Shown piece by piece: positions 36,981-49,291 of a stretch of DNA of 64,000 nucleotides (its first letter is position 1; each line of letters opens with the position of its first letter). Made by a program: the position numbers and the translations under genes. This stretch comes from Gerris lacustris (lineage: Eukaryota > Arthropoda > Insecta > Hemiptera > Gerridae): positions 28,050,187-28,114,186 of the forward strand of contig OX578284.1 in assembly GCA_951217055.1 (NCBI GenBank), given 5' to 3'. A model generated the notes under the pieces. It was not told the origin of the DNA and did not search any database. It worked only from the letters and a program-made list of their open reading frames with translations.

Positions 36981-37471
36981 AAGATATTCAGTTTTCAATA
37001 CCACAAAAATGGTATTTCAGTATGTAAAAACTAAGAAAATACACATCGTAAATTGAACAAAATTATCTTCATTCAGTATATTATGTATAAATGTGTGCTT
37101 ATCTTTACATGGTGTCCTACTTTAACCTTTATACCAAAATATTTAATAGCTTGAAGGAAGTGCTAGTTTTCCGAGGCGTGTTTCTATTTCTCTTTTCTGA
37201 AATCACGTCAGAAGGTGCTTCAACACAACATAAATTACTAGACTTCCTTCCTTCATCCTAGATCTACTTTTCCCTAAAAGATTAATCTTACACTCCACCT
37301 CTAAAGCCTTTTCCTCTCGACGATTTACTAACTATTAGCAGTCGCTTATTACTTAAATATGTTTTTAATTACGTATTATTTTCTATTATAATTAATTAAT
37401 CTATGATTAATACAATATTTTTACCAATGTAACCTTATGTAAACATTCTACCATTTAAACTGGTGGAAAAT

Positions 37472-37511
37472 TGAAACTGGTTTCAATTTATGTGGAGTGA
37501 CAGCTTATAAA
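37472..37511 (+). repeat. Possible PLE pLTR junction relic
   Basis: 'aaattgaaac' is followed head-to-head by 'gtttcaatttatgtggagtg', resembling the PLE end sequence 'gtttcaatttacgtggagag' with a short inverted stub. Too short to be sure. Confidence 0.35.
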
Positions 37512-37654
37512 CTTGTTATAAGTTAATATAATTATTATACATTCTTATAACCCTGTTTATAAGAATGTTTAATAATTAAATAATTTAATAAAATATTATG
37601 GTATTTAAATTCAGTATTATTTTGAGAAAGTTTAGTCGAGTTTGTTAGGACCGA

Positions 37655-38205
37655 TTTTTACTTTCTCATATAAAGAGAAAGTATTGTCATAGCGCGAAAA
37701 TTCGATTTTGAGATTTTGATGGATTTACACGTTCTGAGTCCAAAATAGTGGTTTTTAAAAAATGTGTATTTGACTGTCAGACGCCTAGAGTCTAAACTAT
37801 ACTGGGCCGAGTTTGACTGAGTTGTTGGCATACATGTCTGGCAAAATCATACCCCGAGGCGAAATCGATAAATTAATTTTAGCTCCCAATTTGGAGGCGC
37901 TACCCCCCAAAAACTCTAAAAACGTGAAAACAAAATTATTTAGTCCATTTTAATACGAATCTAACGATATAAGCTGTTTTTCCGTGAAAAATATAATTCC
38001 TGAGAAAATAGCTTTAAACGCGGAGGGAGAGAGGCCGGGTTCGATTCCCCACCGTGGAGACGGTATTTTTATGATATATTTTGATAAAATGTTCAATTAT
38101 AATTAAATGTATCAACGAAAACTAATAAATGGAAAACATTGGGCCAAGTAATTATGAATTCGTATATGAAAAAGTTTGTCTGAGTTGTCTCTGACCTATT
38201 TTTTT
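37655..38205 (+). repeat. Repeat family B, copy 4
   Basis: Collinear with 19585-20190: hairpin 'tactttctcatataaagag', 'gatggatttacac', 'aaactctaaaaacg', B-box-like 'gggttcgattcccc' (about 38037), and 'aatggaaaacattggg'. It is followed by a T run (38202-38214). Confidence 0.75.
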
Positions 38206-38680
38206 TTTTTTTTTAAATCCTTTATATTAACTTCACTTTTGTGGGTGCCTGGGTGGCCTGCATGCTTGCCGTCAAATTGGAAGGCCTTTATGCCGTTTGG
38301 AAGGTTTGTTAACCCTCTTCCAGTTATCCCAATCGGCTGAAACTTGGCATATCGACTCTCTACAAATACAAAAACACTAACAAATTAATTAATTAATTAA
38401 TTATCTTTTTAAAAATAAATGGATTAATTAAAAAAAGTAATAAAAATAAAATAAATATTTTATTAATTAATTATTTGATAGGACTATAAAATCTTTGGAG
38501 GACGAGTTAACCCTCTTCCTGTCATCCAACCGAGCAGAAACTTGGCATATCGACTCTCTACCAATACAAAAACATTCTAACAAATTAATTAATTAATTAA
38601 ATTTTACTTATTAAATATTTAAAATGAATACCAATATTTACCCTCACCCAACCAAAATGCACAAATATAAAGGATTTATA
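38206..38680 (+). repeat. Direct repeat pair, about 95-bp units
   Basis: Units at 38307-38400 and 38508-38603 share 'taaccctcttcc', 'aaacttggcatatcgactct' and 'acaaattaattaattaatta'. The outer edges carry inverted 'aaatcctttatatt' (38214) and 'tataaaggattta' (38664) sequences, which may mark the ends of one element. Class unknown. Confidence 0.6.
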
Positions 38681-41600
38681 ATAAAAACTTGGTTTTTATG
38701 GGCTAGTATTATTTTACTGGCTGAAAAGAAATAATTTTAATCTAAGGGAGTTAAGAGGTTTGTTTTTTAATCTTTGAAAGCTGTTTATTGTTTATTCACT
38801 GTATATAATGGCCTCTACTTGGTTTACAATAGATTCACTACGGATTTCTACAGATTAAAAAGAAAGGAACTATCTTCATTCAAAAGAGACATATACTGAC
38901 ATCCAATTTTCCTTTTCCCCTTGCCTTGTCGAGACTGTTTTTGGGTTTGTGGTACTGTAGGCTTTACTTCGTTCTTAATTCAGCCGAAACCCTTTGCTAA
39001 TACACACAACATTTTGTTCTCATGTAACTTCAGAACAATCCCTGGTCCCAAGTTACAAAGTCTGCTTGTCTTTCCATTCTCGTTGACATGCCAAGTTTCC
39101 TGTGTTTGCACCTTTTTTTTTAATTAATATCCATTCTATGGCCTTTTTTATTTAAACAATTAACCTTTTTTTTCACTATAGTATATTTTTATTTTTCCTA
39201 AGAAAATCTTTAATTACCGAGATATTTATGTTAGAAAATTTGGGTCTTACGAAATGCAAAATAAAATATCTTTAGACAATTAGATTTGGTACTATCTTGG
39301 CCTAAAATTAAAGAAGAAGTATCTATTTTACTAATAGGGCATTCATTTTTGGCGCATTCAAAATTCAACAAATATAGTTTATTTTATATTAGTTAAATTT
39401 ATTATAATTATAACAATAATTTTATTAATACGATCACGATCGCCCAACAACCAATAATAAATTATCAAACTTAACTAATGTCTTATTTTAATTTTGTGTT
39501 AAAGTATTCTAATGAGAGACCTGCCTTTCTGTGATAACTATGCGATATCATTCTTGAATACTACGAGTTACCAGTCTTTTATTGTTAATTATTTTTCCGT
39601 TGTTTTATTGTTATAATCCGTCTTCTAGTCATATTTTATATTTTGTTTATTAAGTTTTAATGTATGATAATCGCGTACAACCTGTTTAGACCGTGAGTGA
39701 GGAGGTGTTAATTTTATGGAAACTGTATTGACGAAGGAGCTATGTATGTTATGTTCCATGTATTATTATTTACGACCATAACGATCCTCACTAAATCTTA
39801 TTACAGGTACTTTCTGAACAAAATAAAGTTTTATTTCTAGGCTTGAAAATGGCTTGTCGAGCCGAATGAGAGTTTTTGCATTACCCTTAGGGATCCACAC
39901 GACACGCTTAACTATTATAAAGGGTACAATGTTGAAATAATTATGTAAAATATTTATTAATATTGAATAAAAATAAATTTGAGTTTTGGAAATCGAAAAT
40001 GGTTCAAACAACCACCTTTTATAATTACCACCGAGGTCACATTAGTTTTATAGGATACACATATCCTAAGACTATACATAAACCGCAATAATTAGTAGCT
40101 ATTGAATTTATTATCAGGTTTAGTATTGAGTTTGTCGCCTGTAATGTTATTTTAGGATATGCTTACCCTGTCAAGAGCAGAGATTAAAAGTAAATTAGCT
40201 TCCTTGTAATACCAGCATCTCCTCTAAAGCCTCCTACCTTAATTTCATCCCATTATTCCCTGATTAGGGCAAGTGAAAATTACATTATACAGAAAAAAAT
40301 TAAAAATTTAATTAAAGAAAACCCACCTTTGAAACATAAAGCTATTAATTTTATACCGCTATTATTATAATCTTAAATCGCCGGTCTTATATTTAATAAT
40401 TATATGCAACGATAGTTTGTTTTTATAATAAGCTTTGTTATTTCTCAACCTTTGATATAATTATGGAAAAAGGAAATTAAGGTCTCGGGAATTTAATTAT
40501 TTTAATGTTATATTCTTAGCATGTAGGTTAAGCCCATCAAAAAATAAAAATTATGTGGCATGTAAAGAGATTATCAGATAGTATTATGGCACATCAAAAA
40601 CATGTTCATAATAACCTAACATCTTCAAAGTATAATCTGTTATGTTTACCTTTCTGGCATATAAAGAAAACGGAGTGAAATTCAAATTCGAAAAATTATG
40701 TATGTAGGAATCAAATGTATCAGCGTCAAGTTCTTTTCGTTTAATCTGGTAAAAACACTTGCTACAACTCTATATGCTAGATATGCGTAAATTTAATTGG
40801 AGTGTATTTTTTATTTCATATCAAAAGTATATTTACTACTTGTTTTGGCTCTGGGCGTCTGCGCGGACAGACAGTTTTTAAAACTACTTCTTTGGACCCA
40901 AGGCCCCTTCCTTAACCCTCTAAAATGAAGGAGGGAAGGATAAAGGTTGTCACGAAGCTTCCGGTCCTCATGGATGTAAAAAAACGACGAAAATTAACGG
41001 GAATAGATGAATCACTATCCTGGAATTATTTTATTTCCGGGGAGGCTGGCCTCCGCGCTAACCAGATTTAACTAATTTACTATTTACCTCTAAGGAAATG
41101 TAAAAATTCTAGTTTATTACACAGTGGTGGACACTACGGAGGAATTGATCCATCCAATAATTGACACATTTGACGTAATAAATCAGAGAATTGTGGAGAT
41201 TAAATACATAACTAACAGCGTTAAGCAACGCTGCAGAATCAAAACGAAGGCAATTTTGGAAATTTGGTATGAATTTAATTTTTTTTATTATCTTATTGTA
41301 TGACTTTTGGTATATTTTTACTCTCCTTGCTGCCAAACTTTAAGCAAACCACGCAACCATTGTACCATTAGAAAGCTTTTTGAACTCACTAAATTTTGTT
41401 GTAAGAAAAAGTTAATTCATAACTATCAAAATTCACAAGTTGACAAGTTGATAAAATTAAAAATTTATTTTTAGTAGCCTGTATAACATCGATAACAACC
41501 CTGATTTGGTCAAAGAATAGTATGTATGTTGTAAAGTAAATTTACTTTTCTTTTAAATGCCGTAAGCCGCATACCTATATATATATATTTTATAGTTGAC

Positions 41601-42970
41601 GAATTATTACGCAATGTGTGCAAAAAAGTTGAATAATCGAAAAATCGATATCTCGAAAACTATGGTCGACAGACCATAGATTAATGGGACTCGTCTGCTA
41701 GAAATTAGTTATAGAATCACCCCCTTTTCTGTGTCGATGCATAGCTGAAACATCCGTAAACATAAATTTTAAATATATACTTTATTAATATATTTTACTG
41801 TTCGTTGATATAATATCAGTTACTTTCTTCTACATGAGAAAAGAATTAGTGTTAGAATATTATTATTATTATTTTCTCTCTTTTAAACAATAATAATTCT
41901 AAATGTTAAAAATATAATAAGAAAGGTATTATAAAGTAAGCTAAAAAAAAAAAGAAGAAAAAATAAAAACAACTCTTGTTATTTGGTTGAGATTACATTT
42001 TTTTTGTATAAAATAATCTAAAGTATTGGAAAAAATCGCACAGTTGGATATCATCAGGGGGATTTTTTTTTTTTTTTTTAATCTTCCAGCGTCCTTCGAA
42101 TTTCTAATCTCAAAAGTTTCAAAAATCACCTGAGACCAGAAAAAGTATCTAGATTTTTTTTAATTTTACCTTCGTAAAATTATGCATGTTATGAACAAGT
42201 AAGATTGGAATGAACACGGAATATCTGATAATTGATTTTTTTATTTTTTAGAATTCATACAAAATAATTGTTGTAAAAGTAGGATTTTTATGCGACATAT
42301 TCATGAATATTATTGCTTAATGGTGATTAAAAATATTCAGTTCGTCGAACTTTTATTTTTTATTGAAGAAAGATAATATTTTTATAAAGTTTACGATTGA
42401 ATTAGGTCTTTCCTAATGAAATCTTACTTAATTATAATTTTCGTTTCGCGATCGAGAAATGAACTTATTCAGTTTGTTCCATCCATTAAAATAAATAAAA
42501 AAGCTTTATAATTAGATTAATAAATCTAATTATATAGATTTTGATCTTTTTTATCTTCTTTTAATTGAAAATACCAATTTCACCCTTATTTCCAGTTCAA
42601 GAAAAAAATTCTCTCTTTACAAAAAATTATAATAAGTAATAAGAATAAAAGAATTACTAAGCTCAGATTCATAGAGTTTTTATCCTATCGCTTGGCTTAG
42701 ACTTCTCCCACATTATTTTATACTTTCCTATTGAAATCTAATTGATGCTATAGAATTCCATAGAAGTTGTTAAATCGTCACTCCACCTACTTAATCACTC
42801 CAAATAGTTCCATTTATTATTTATTATTACCCATTTTTAGACCGACTTAAAGATGTAGGTAAAAAAATATAATTACTAGAAAATCGTTGGTATTTTAAAA
42901 TAAATATTCATTAAATATTAAACCTATTAAAGTTTCTTATTAAAAGCTCCAGATGTCTTTAAAATTACTG
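38681..42970. other. AT-rich noncoding stretch
   Basis: No gene recognised over 4.3 kb. A family-B-like fragment in minus orientation lies near 40850-40905 ('gtctgcgcggacagacag', 'ggacccaagg'). Homopolymer and trinucleotide AT runs are present. Short open frames are unsupported. Confidence 0.45.
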
Positions 42971-42975
42971 AAACC

Positions 42976-43372
42976 AGATTTACAAGCATATGGGAGAAAG
43001 AAAAGATGCCGACTGAGTGGAAGAGAGGAATAGGAATCATTCTAAGGTACCAAAGTAAGATGATTTACCAATTGTAACAAATGACTCTCTTCTTTCGGTC
43101 CGAATGCAGTGGAACCACGGCTAAGAAAGGAACAGGCAGGATTCCGACAACGCAGGATTTGGGTTGACCTTATAAACACCATCCATATTATTTTGGAGCA
43201 GAGTGTCGAGTGGCAGGACCACTCCTCCTTACCTTCATTGACTTCGAGAATATCTTTGACTCGGTATACAGGACAGTAATATAGAATAATATAGAATACT
43301 CTTGCTGATTACGGCATCTCTACAAAGATTCTGAACATTATAAAGGACATGTACGAAGGTTATCAAGTTCTA
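42976..43372 (+). pseudogene. Frameshifted LINE reverse-transcriptase relic
   Basis: Reading across frames recovers typical LINE RT landmarks in order: FTSIWEKEKMPTEWKRGIGI (finger region), then RKEQAGFRQRR followed by INTIHIILEQSVEWQ, then after a frameshift TFIDFENIFDSVYR (motif A, FIDFEKAFDSV in the family), then YGISTKILNIIKDMYEGYQV. Segments between are deleted, and a stop follows motif A. Motifs B and C (YADD region) are absent. It belongs to the same general CFDP2-type LINE group as 6262-7165. It is clearly dead and old. Confidence 0.85.
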
Positions 43373-45439
43373 CACGAGGGATTTGGTGGATTTAAGAATA
43401 TTATTTGCTTTATCTGTTCTATATCTATGTACATACATGATTTATATTATAACCTTAGCAACGCCACAAATGACGCTCCTGCCCTTTGATTGGTCTACAA
43501 ACTTATCACTTTACTGCGACCCTACTGCTACCGGTAGATCTTTTTGAAGCTACCTCTCTCTTCTTATCCTAGACGTCGCGTCGACGTGGTTTCAAGCACC
43601 GCTGCCCGTTAAGAAGCGCTCTGGCTGGCCAGCCAAACTTCCGGTACAGTATCGTTTTCCGCACTGAATTTGGAACTCATCTTTTAGTGCCGATCTTACG
43701 CGTCCGTGCTTTTGTGCTGTCAAAAATATAAACTTTTATTTGGGGGGGGGGGGGTTTAAATGAGAAACTTGAATTCCGCGATATTGCGGATGACATAATA
43801 AGTAAGTCTATTAAAGTTAAGGTTTGATTTCCATATTTGCCAAAAATATAGTCTCTTTGTGAAACATTTCTTTTGTACCCCACCAGAAAATTCCTTTAAA
43901 AATCTCTCTTCTTTGTCCTTAGAAGACCAAATTAAACCTTTGATCTAAAAAGGAATTTCTTAAAGCAAAATGAAAAGTACTCTATAATTTCTTAACGGCG
44001 TAGTGCATTCTTTGTTTCCAGCAATAATCATCTCTTTTTTAGAGACATCCTTAAACCATTTGCTAGTATGCTTTATGTTTACTTTATTAATACTTCTTTC
44101 TACACATCGACGAATCTATACTTCTCTATTGTGGGGAATTCAGCACCACTATGTATTAATGCATCTGCATGAAAAAGTTTTTTCTAGAATGTTAATGTAT
44201 ATCTTAAAAGGGCTTACATAATTCCTTGTATTACATTCACACTTAGCAGTTCTTATATGTTTGATATATTTGTAAAACATTTTCGTAACCATGCATCATA
44301 TACCTGCTAATAGATTTATATATATTTTTTTTAGCTTTCTATTGTAATCTTTTATTTAAATAAATGCATTTTACAATTTATATTCATAACTCGGTTTAGT
44401 TTAATATTAAATCCTGAAGGAGAAAAAATGAAAATTGAAAATAAAATAAAGAAAATGCAGGGAAATTGTCAGTATAGTTGACAGTAAAAGAGGGGGGGGG
44501 GGGAGGCCCTTGTCGTAAGCCGGACTATGTGTAGCGTTGGGATATTACATCCGACGTCAAATATGAAAGCAGCCGGTACCACGGTGTTAGCTCTGACGCT
44601 GGAAATGGAATTCGATCCCATTTCTTCTGGATACGTCCTACCGATATCAACAGCATATCTCTGCCACTCGATTCAGATGAGTATCGAAACAATACCTGCC
44701 TAGGTTTGTTACATACAAGTTTTTTATCCACCGGAGACTTTTTTCTCTTTTAGGGATGAAAAAAAATTGTAGCGATTTCAAACCTTTCAGTTTATTTGTT
44801 TCGAAGTTGTGTGAGAGTTCTCAAACTTTTTTTTCACTCTCCTTTTTTTGACGCCTACAGATATGTATAGTGAAAAAGTATTTGTGAAAGAATTGTTTTT
44901 TTTAATTTTTTAACCACAATTAAAACACTTTACCCCAATTTATAAAACTATATTTTTGACTACATAAAAACTTAGTTACTACCCCGAGGATGTATATTTA
45001 ATAGAATAAAATGTAAATATAAGTAGAAAAATAGTATTGTTTTTATTTATTTAGTCTGGAATATCACTTAGTGAACAAAATTATTTGCATGTAGAAGTTA
45101 AATGGCCAAATTAATTAGTTAAAAATAAAAATATCATTGTAGCTGAAATTAAATACAGAAGGGTTTCAACCGCTTAAGCATTGGTGTAATTAATTATGAA
45201 AAGTTTAATTAATTTTGAAAATTATCTAATCATATTTTTCTCATTGAATTTAACTTATGAGTAGTAAGTTAATTTCCTCAAGTACAATTGGAAGAAGGGT
45301 TTCCTGGTTTATTTTTTCCGGAAATTTTCATTGGCCAACCAAAAGGTATGAGCGTGAATTTTATCAAAATTTTAGGGAATATCCATTATTGGGTAGTTGG
45401 GGGGGGGGGGGGCACATTTTGATTTTTTTTTCAAATGTG
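43373..45439. other. Noncoding stretch with several poly(G) runs
   Basis: G runs of about 11-14 bases lie at 43741-43754, 44491-44503 and 45400-45412. A GC-richer patch (43460-43640) has no recognisable match. No gene seen. Confidence 0.4.
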
Positions 45440-45660
45440 TATGTTTAGAATATATATTTGTAATCCACTGATTATTAGCTTGATTATTAGCTTTCATTTG
45501 ATCCCCCTCTCAATTTTTAATTTTTCTATGGCAAACCGCACATTTTGCATATTTTTTGTAACAGCAGACATTTTTTTTGGGGGGGGGGGGGGGGGTGCGC
45601 CCCCTCCCCCTAAAACACTGATGAAAAATTTCATCACTGTCTTACCTCTGATTTGAGTTT
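45440..45660 (+). repeat. Repeat family D, partial copy 1
   Basis: Shares 'tttttctatggca', 'cacattttgcatatttttt', 'gtaacagc' and an adjoining G run of about 18 bases (45578-45595) with 57700-57805. Noncoding. Confidence 0.65.
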
Positions 45661-45686
45661 GCAAGTTATAAACATTGCATAATTTA

Positions 45687-45832
45687 AGGCCACTTTACAC
45701 TATGTGACTAATAATAATATGTATGACTAATCATAATAGAAAATCATACCGTGTTGACAATTATAAATTGGCTTGTAATAAAATCATATGGGAAGTCAGT
45801 CATTAAAAAAATCACATAGTGCAAAATGGCCT
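45687..45832. mobile_element. MITE-like element, TTA duplication (146 bp)
   Basis: Terminal inverted repeats: AGGCCACTTTACACTATGTGA (left, 21 bp) and its inverse with two changes at the right end. Flanked by TTA at 45684-45686 and 45833-45835. No coding. Fits a TWA-targeting (Harbinger-type) MITE. Confidence 0.85.
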
Positions 45833-45911
45833 TTAAAGAAAAGCCCATGACAAAGTATACAGTATACATATGACAGCATTAACAGTTCATTCGGAAATTA
45901 TTTGGTCCTAA

Positions 45912-46071
45912 AGCTGTGTCCAGACTGCCGAACCGAACAGAGGAAACGAGCCGAGCATTTATCTCTACGCATGCCCAGTCTGAGATGCGCAGGCGCACTT
46001 TTGACTGGGCATGCGCAGAGATCAATGCTCGGCTCGTTTCCTCTGCTCGGTTCGGCAGTCTGGACACGGCT
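45912..46071. mobile_element. Palindromic MITE, TAA duplication (160 bp)
   Basis: Arms of about 70 bp: starts AGCTGTGTCCAGACTGCC and ends with the inverse GGCAGTCTGGACACGGCT; also inverted 'gagccgagcat'/'atgctcggctc' and 'gcatgcccagtc'/'gactgggcatgc'. TAA flanks at 45909-45911 and 46072-46074. Open frames in both directions through it are artefacts of the palindrome. It lies only 76 bp from the neighbouring MITE. Confidence 0.88.
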
Positions 46072-46624
46072 TAAACTTATGATATTCATAAGGTTCAGTG
46101 GTCCCAGAGATATCATGATGTGTCAGTTAGTCAATGAGTGAGTAGGATTTAAATTTTATAAATATAGATTAGGAATTTTCTTTTGATGTGCCGTTAATCA
46201 ATTATTTTATATAATTTTATACTCAACAACGAGTAAACTTTGTCTCTATTTTTAAAAACCAAACTTTCTATAAACGGTAAATATAAGTTTACGTGTATAG
46301 TTTATTACTAAATGTACTTTAACCTTTTCATTTTTATAAAAAACGTATGCATGTAAATAATTATACCACCCGTTATGGAGTCAATTATTCATTGGGTTGA
46401 TTGCGGTGTGGCTCCACTTTTTATGGCGTGTAACCGAAAAAATGACTAATTGTTATTAATACTCATATACATATTTATTTATTGACTTAAATTAAGTAGT
46501 TAAATAAAGTTGTCATACTGTCATGAAGGAATATTTATAATGAATTTATTAAATATTTCCTAATAAGATAAATTATAATAGAACAAAGTATACAGATAGT
46601 GCAGATTAAAAATAATAAAATTGC

Positions 46625-47025
46625 TGTGCGTAAAGTCTCACATAAGAAGGGTTTCGTTGGTGTTGTGAATATGAAATTGTTTAGGACACGCAAAATGTTA
46701 ATGCTTTTTGCAAAAATTGCGTAGAAAATTACAATTTATGCAAGTGTTATATATTTCTGTAATCTACTCTTCAATACCTTTACTCAAAATTAAAAAAATT
46801 AAAACGCGTAATATGAATTATCCGCCATTTTGAATTTGAAAAGCTGATAATTTAGAGTTCGCTATATTTGTCCTTTGTGCGCGTCAAAACAATCTTTAAT
46901 ACTGCTAAGTTTCATGTTTTTATCTATTTTGGAGCGTACAGAGTTACGGACAGACAGACAGACAGACATAGGAATGAAACTATAAGGGTTTCTTTTTTTG
47001 GTTTTACATACCTACGAAACCCTAA
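46625..47025 (+). repeat. Repeat family D, copy 2
   Basis: Collinear with 57450-58165: 'agggtttcgttggt', 'taatctactcttcaatacct', 'ttatccgccattttgaattt', 'gagttcgctatatttgtcct', 'acagacagacagacata' and the end 'gaaactataagggtttcttt' followed by 'cgaaaccct'. The beginning 'gggtttcgttgg' and the end 'ccta/acgaaaccc' are inverted, so it may be a terminal-inverted-repeat element. The class is unknown. Confidence 0.75.
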
Positions 47026-47324
47026 AAAGGGCATGAAAATGAAAAATAAAATTCTTTAATTAAAAATTTGGATGTAATTTTTATTCGGAATAATGTTACA
47101 TTATCTGTAGTTTCACTAAATAATTGTTTTAAGTCCAAAGAAGGTTTTGTAGACTATTACATCAACTTTACTTTTTCTTTTGATTAGATATTTTTTTGAA
47201 CAAATGCAATATTATGCATGGTATTGAGTAAAGTTTCTAGCTTTTCGACGGTGTAACTTTTATTTATCTAATAAAATTAAAATGCATTAATTTATCGTTT
47301 GAAATATACGCATATTTATATATA

Positions 47325-47353
47325 GATTTTTTTTTTTTTTTTTTTTTTTTTTT
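47325..47353. repeat. Poly(T) run
   Basis: About 28 consecutive T; possibly the reverse-strand poly(A) of a retrocopy, but no body recognised. Confidence 0.9.
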
Positions 47354-48210
47354 CAAACTAATATACCAAAAACATAATTTTGACCCATCAACAAATTTCA
47401 ATGACATTTGCTGACTTACTTATTATTATAGGAAATCTGTTCTGCATCTTTAATTTATGTCCGATAAATTTTTTTTGAGTCTAAATATTTTAAAGACTGT
47501 TCAAACACACGACGTGTTTCCCTTCTTCAGTAGCAATTGATTTGAAATTATTTTGTTATAACCCAGAGAATGGTAACTCATTTATGTTGTATTTCTCGTA
47601 TGTTTTCTATTAGAATCAATTTTTGTCAAAAACACTTTCAAAAATACACGAATTGACTTTAACTTTCGTTTCATTCAACTCGGCGTGCAAAAAATCATAG
47701 GTTATGACTCCCCTTTTTGATTGTTTCTTTTTTAAGTAATAGAATATAATTAGAAATTCATATTTTACGATTTTGGTAGTATTCATTCTACGGAAAGATT
47801 AAATTTTAATTTAAATAAAATGATATATTATTAATTAAAAATTATAAGGGAATATAATATAAAAGGAAATAATACATATTACAATTAAATGACAAAATAA
47901 TTAACAAGAGAACAATTGTTGTTTTGCTTCCGAGCTTACCGAAGGTAACGGAAGCATTGTGTTCACTTTCGAGAACGAAAAACATTTATGCCTCCGATTT
48001 TAAAAATTCCAAGACAGAAATCCGTTTCAGACATCAGGGAACATTTTTGGTCTCGTGTCTGTCTGTCGGTCTGTGTGTCCGCGAATTATGAAACGTGCGA
48101 CGATAACTTGAGTAAATGTCAACCGATTTTGATGAAATTTGTTATACATGTTCATTTTACCAATACCCAGGACGAGTTCGTCCAAGCGTTCACGAGCAAC
48201 GCTCGCGTAA

Positions 48211-49058
48211 ACGTCAATCAATCAATCGCCATTTATTGAAGAAACATATAAAATAACATAAGTTACTACATGCATATATTATCTTGATACAATCATAATA
48301 ATTTTATCAATATATAAATTACATTTCATATATTGTGACACTGTCTTCAAATCGGCCTTTGGCCGTGACACCCAGATAGGGTTTGGAGTTGTCTTGATTT
48401 ACCAATATTATTACTAATTTAAAACCTAACATATAATCAGTATTAAAAGTATTTTTATTATTTATAATTTTCAATCGAATACATTATCAATAAATTTCCT
48501 ATTTACCTATGTTTTTCCCTGCTTCAACATGATTTATTCGTAAGTAATAATGTAACAATTAACATTTAAATAAAAACTTTATACCAGACCAACTATTTAA
48601 CAACTTAACATAACTGTAATTTATATTAATCTACATTTAATAACTAACAACAAATAATTAAAATTATTTTCTATAAATATCTAAATATCTATAAATATTT
48701 ATTCATAAATTAATAAATTATAAATAAACAAAACAATAAATCAACATAATAATGTATACGCCTATATATACATATACACACATACATACATGCATACGTA
48801 CACACACACAAACAATACTTATGTATCCATTACCTACATTTATTCATAATTTTTCAAACATGCATAGACAATTCATGCATGCAAGTCTTTTCATTCATTC
48901 CATTCTAAATTCATTTTTTTATCTAATATTTATTTAACTTTTATAGAACCATACATCAGTATTAACCTTTTTCATTCGCTGCCACTCTTTTCTGTCCATC
49001 GCCACTCGTTGCCACGTTGCTTCTCCACAACACTTCCACATTTCTTCTTTTCTTTAAC
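48211..49058 (-). mobile_element. 5'-truncated LINE nested in family A repeat
   Basis: On the minus strand: the last codons of the LINE ORF, a roughly 700-bp AT-rich 3' UTR, AATAAA close to the end and a (GATT)n tandem tail (48212-48224). The organisation matches the LINE at 6262-7165, but with a different tail repeat and longer UTR, so it is a related but distinct subfamily. Target-site duplication not resolved. Confidence 0.85.
48934..49050 (-). pseudogene. C-terminal tip of LINE ORF
   Basis: About 38 codons: EEMWKCCGEATWQRVAMDR followed by KEWQRM and a short tail ending FYKS and a stop. It aligns with the tail EEMWKTCGGATWIRVAAHRQ of the LINE at 6507-7165. Everything upstream is missing. 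Confidence 0.88.
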
Positions 49059-49291
49059 TTCAAATTTTAAATTGGAATTTTAGGTCGGGGAAAAAATCTA
49101 AGTTCATCTATTCAATGAGACAAACATTTTTTTATAAATACAATTTTTCAGTAAAACCAACAGCGACACCGCTATGAAGTGTTAAAGATCGCTAAAACTA
49201 TTAATAGTTTTTACACAATAAACATTATAACAATAAAGTACATGATAGGATGCGAGGAAGCTATGTGCCACACTAATTGGCAGTCTATTTT

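Larger units (their letters stand above)
47924..49291 (+). repeat. Repeat family A, copy 6, split by a LINE insertion
   Basis: Part 1 (47924-48210): perfect head hairpin GCTTCCG...CGGAAGC with inner TTACC/GGTAA (47926-47955), then the body to 'gctcgcgtaaacgt'. Part 2 (49059-49291): resumes at 'aacttcaaattttaaattgg' and runs to the tail 'gtgccacactaattggcagt'. The intact inverted copy at 51838-52404 reads straight through this junction, proving that 48211-49058 was inserted later. Confidence 0.9.

Noticed and set aside
45898..46141. Overlapping open frames on both strands with similar residues
   Set aside because: Produced by the palindromic MITE; the two strands necessarily read alike.
47485..47540. 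Hammerhead on the minus strand (CTGAAGA ... GAAACACGTC)
   Set aside because: Stem II is missing: only AGG separates CTGAAGA from GAAA, so the fold cannot form; at most a decayed relic.
48752..48937. 61-codon open frame rich in Thr/His
   Set aside because: Falls in the 3' UTR of the nested LINE on the opposite strand, over a (CACATA)-type simple repeat.
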